From: SZUA-430 sp036840015 | GTDB lineage: Bacteria; Pseudomonadota; Alphaproteobacteria; Micropepsales; Micropepsaceae | Assembly (NCBI GenBank): GCA_036840015.1 | Contig: DAISVV010000205.1 | Coordinates: 1 to 5,896, forward strand | DNA: 5,896 bases | Reading direction: 5' to 3' | Position numbers and translations under genes: made by a program | Notes under the pieces: generated by a model | Databases searched by the model: none | What the model saw: the letters and a program-made list of their open reading frames with translations, nothing else | Told to the model about the DNA's origin: nothing | In this document: in pieces, positions 5,785 through 5,896 of the stretch | Position numbering within the stretch: the first letter of the stretch is position 1 | How the letters are laid out: each line of letters starts with the position of its first letter

Positions 5785-5896
5785 CTTCATTTTTCTCCTT
5801 CGGCGCCGTCCACGAGCCTTGCTTGCAGTTGTAAGTCATTGAAAAAGCTATGAAATTCTCGGTGCAGTGTTTCTGCATGGAATTCCTGGTTTTTGC

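Larger units (their letters stand above)
5651..5896. other. AT-rich, apparently non-coding flank downstream of tRNA-Ser
   Basis: Base composition drops right after the tRNA: 21 of the 50 bases at 5651-5700 are G or C, against a clearly GC-rich coding region upstream. I see no supported gene. An ATG at 5850 opens a frame (MKFSVQCFCMEFLVF) that runs off the window end with no good SD; it could be a gene start but cannot be judged. Several short repeats occur here and are listed separately. A T5 run at 5682-5686 follows the tRNA but has no convincing stem before it. Confidence 0.6.

Overview
The window looks like a chromosomal segment of a GC-rich alphaproteobacterium. A sphingomonad (Novosphingobium/Erythrobacter-like) is my best guess, but it rests only on high GC, gene content and the btaAB pair; no phylogenetic marker was compared. 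Gene density is high, genes abut or overlap by a few bases, and the coding part shows no mobile-element gene, CRISPR array or phage gene.

Layout: (1) Bases 1-263, plus strand: the C-terminal end of a DUF4389-type membrane protein whose start lies outside the window. It converges on (2) a minus-strand cluster, read right to left: an RsmB/NOP-family rRNA cytosine-C5 methyltransferase (3476-2106), a polytopic DUF2157 membrane protein (2057-762) and a GDYXXLXY-domain protein (765-211). The last two are coupled by an ATGA overlap. A strong GC-rich hairpin (about 177-208) sits at the convergent ends. (3) A 105-bp divergent intergenic region (3477-3581). (4) Plus strand: btaA (3582-4799) and btaB (4799-5464), joined by a TGATG overlap. 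Together they convert diacylglycerol and four S-adenosylmethionine molecules into the betaine lipid DGTS: BtaA makes the homoserine ether and BtaB trimethylates the nitrogen. (5) A hairpin-rich spacer, then tRNA-Ser(GCU) (5557-5650) with its CCA encoded. (6) A visibly AT-richer, gene-free 246-bp tail with short direct, tandem and inverted repeats, immediately downstream of the tRNA gene.

I find no clearly new biological system. The points most worth a second look are the translationally coupled DUF2157/GDYXXLXY membrane pair of unknown function, the betaine-lipid operon with no recognisable Pho box, and the repeat-bearing AT-rich flank behind tRNA-Ser, which could be an island edge.
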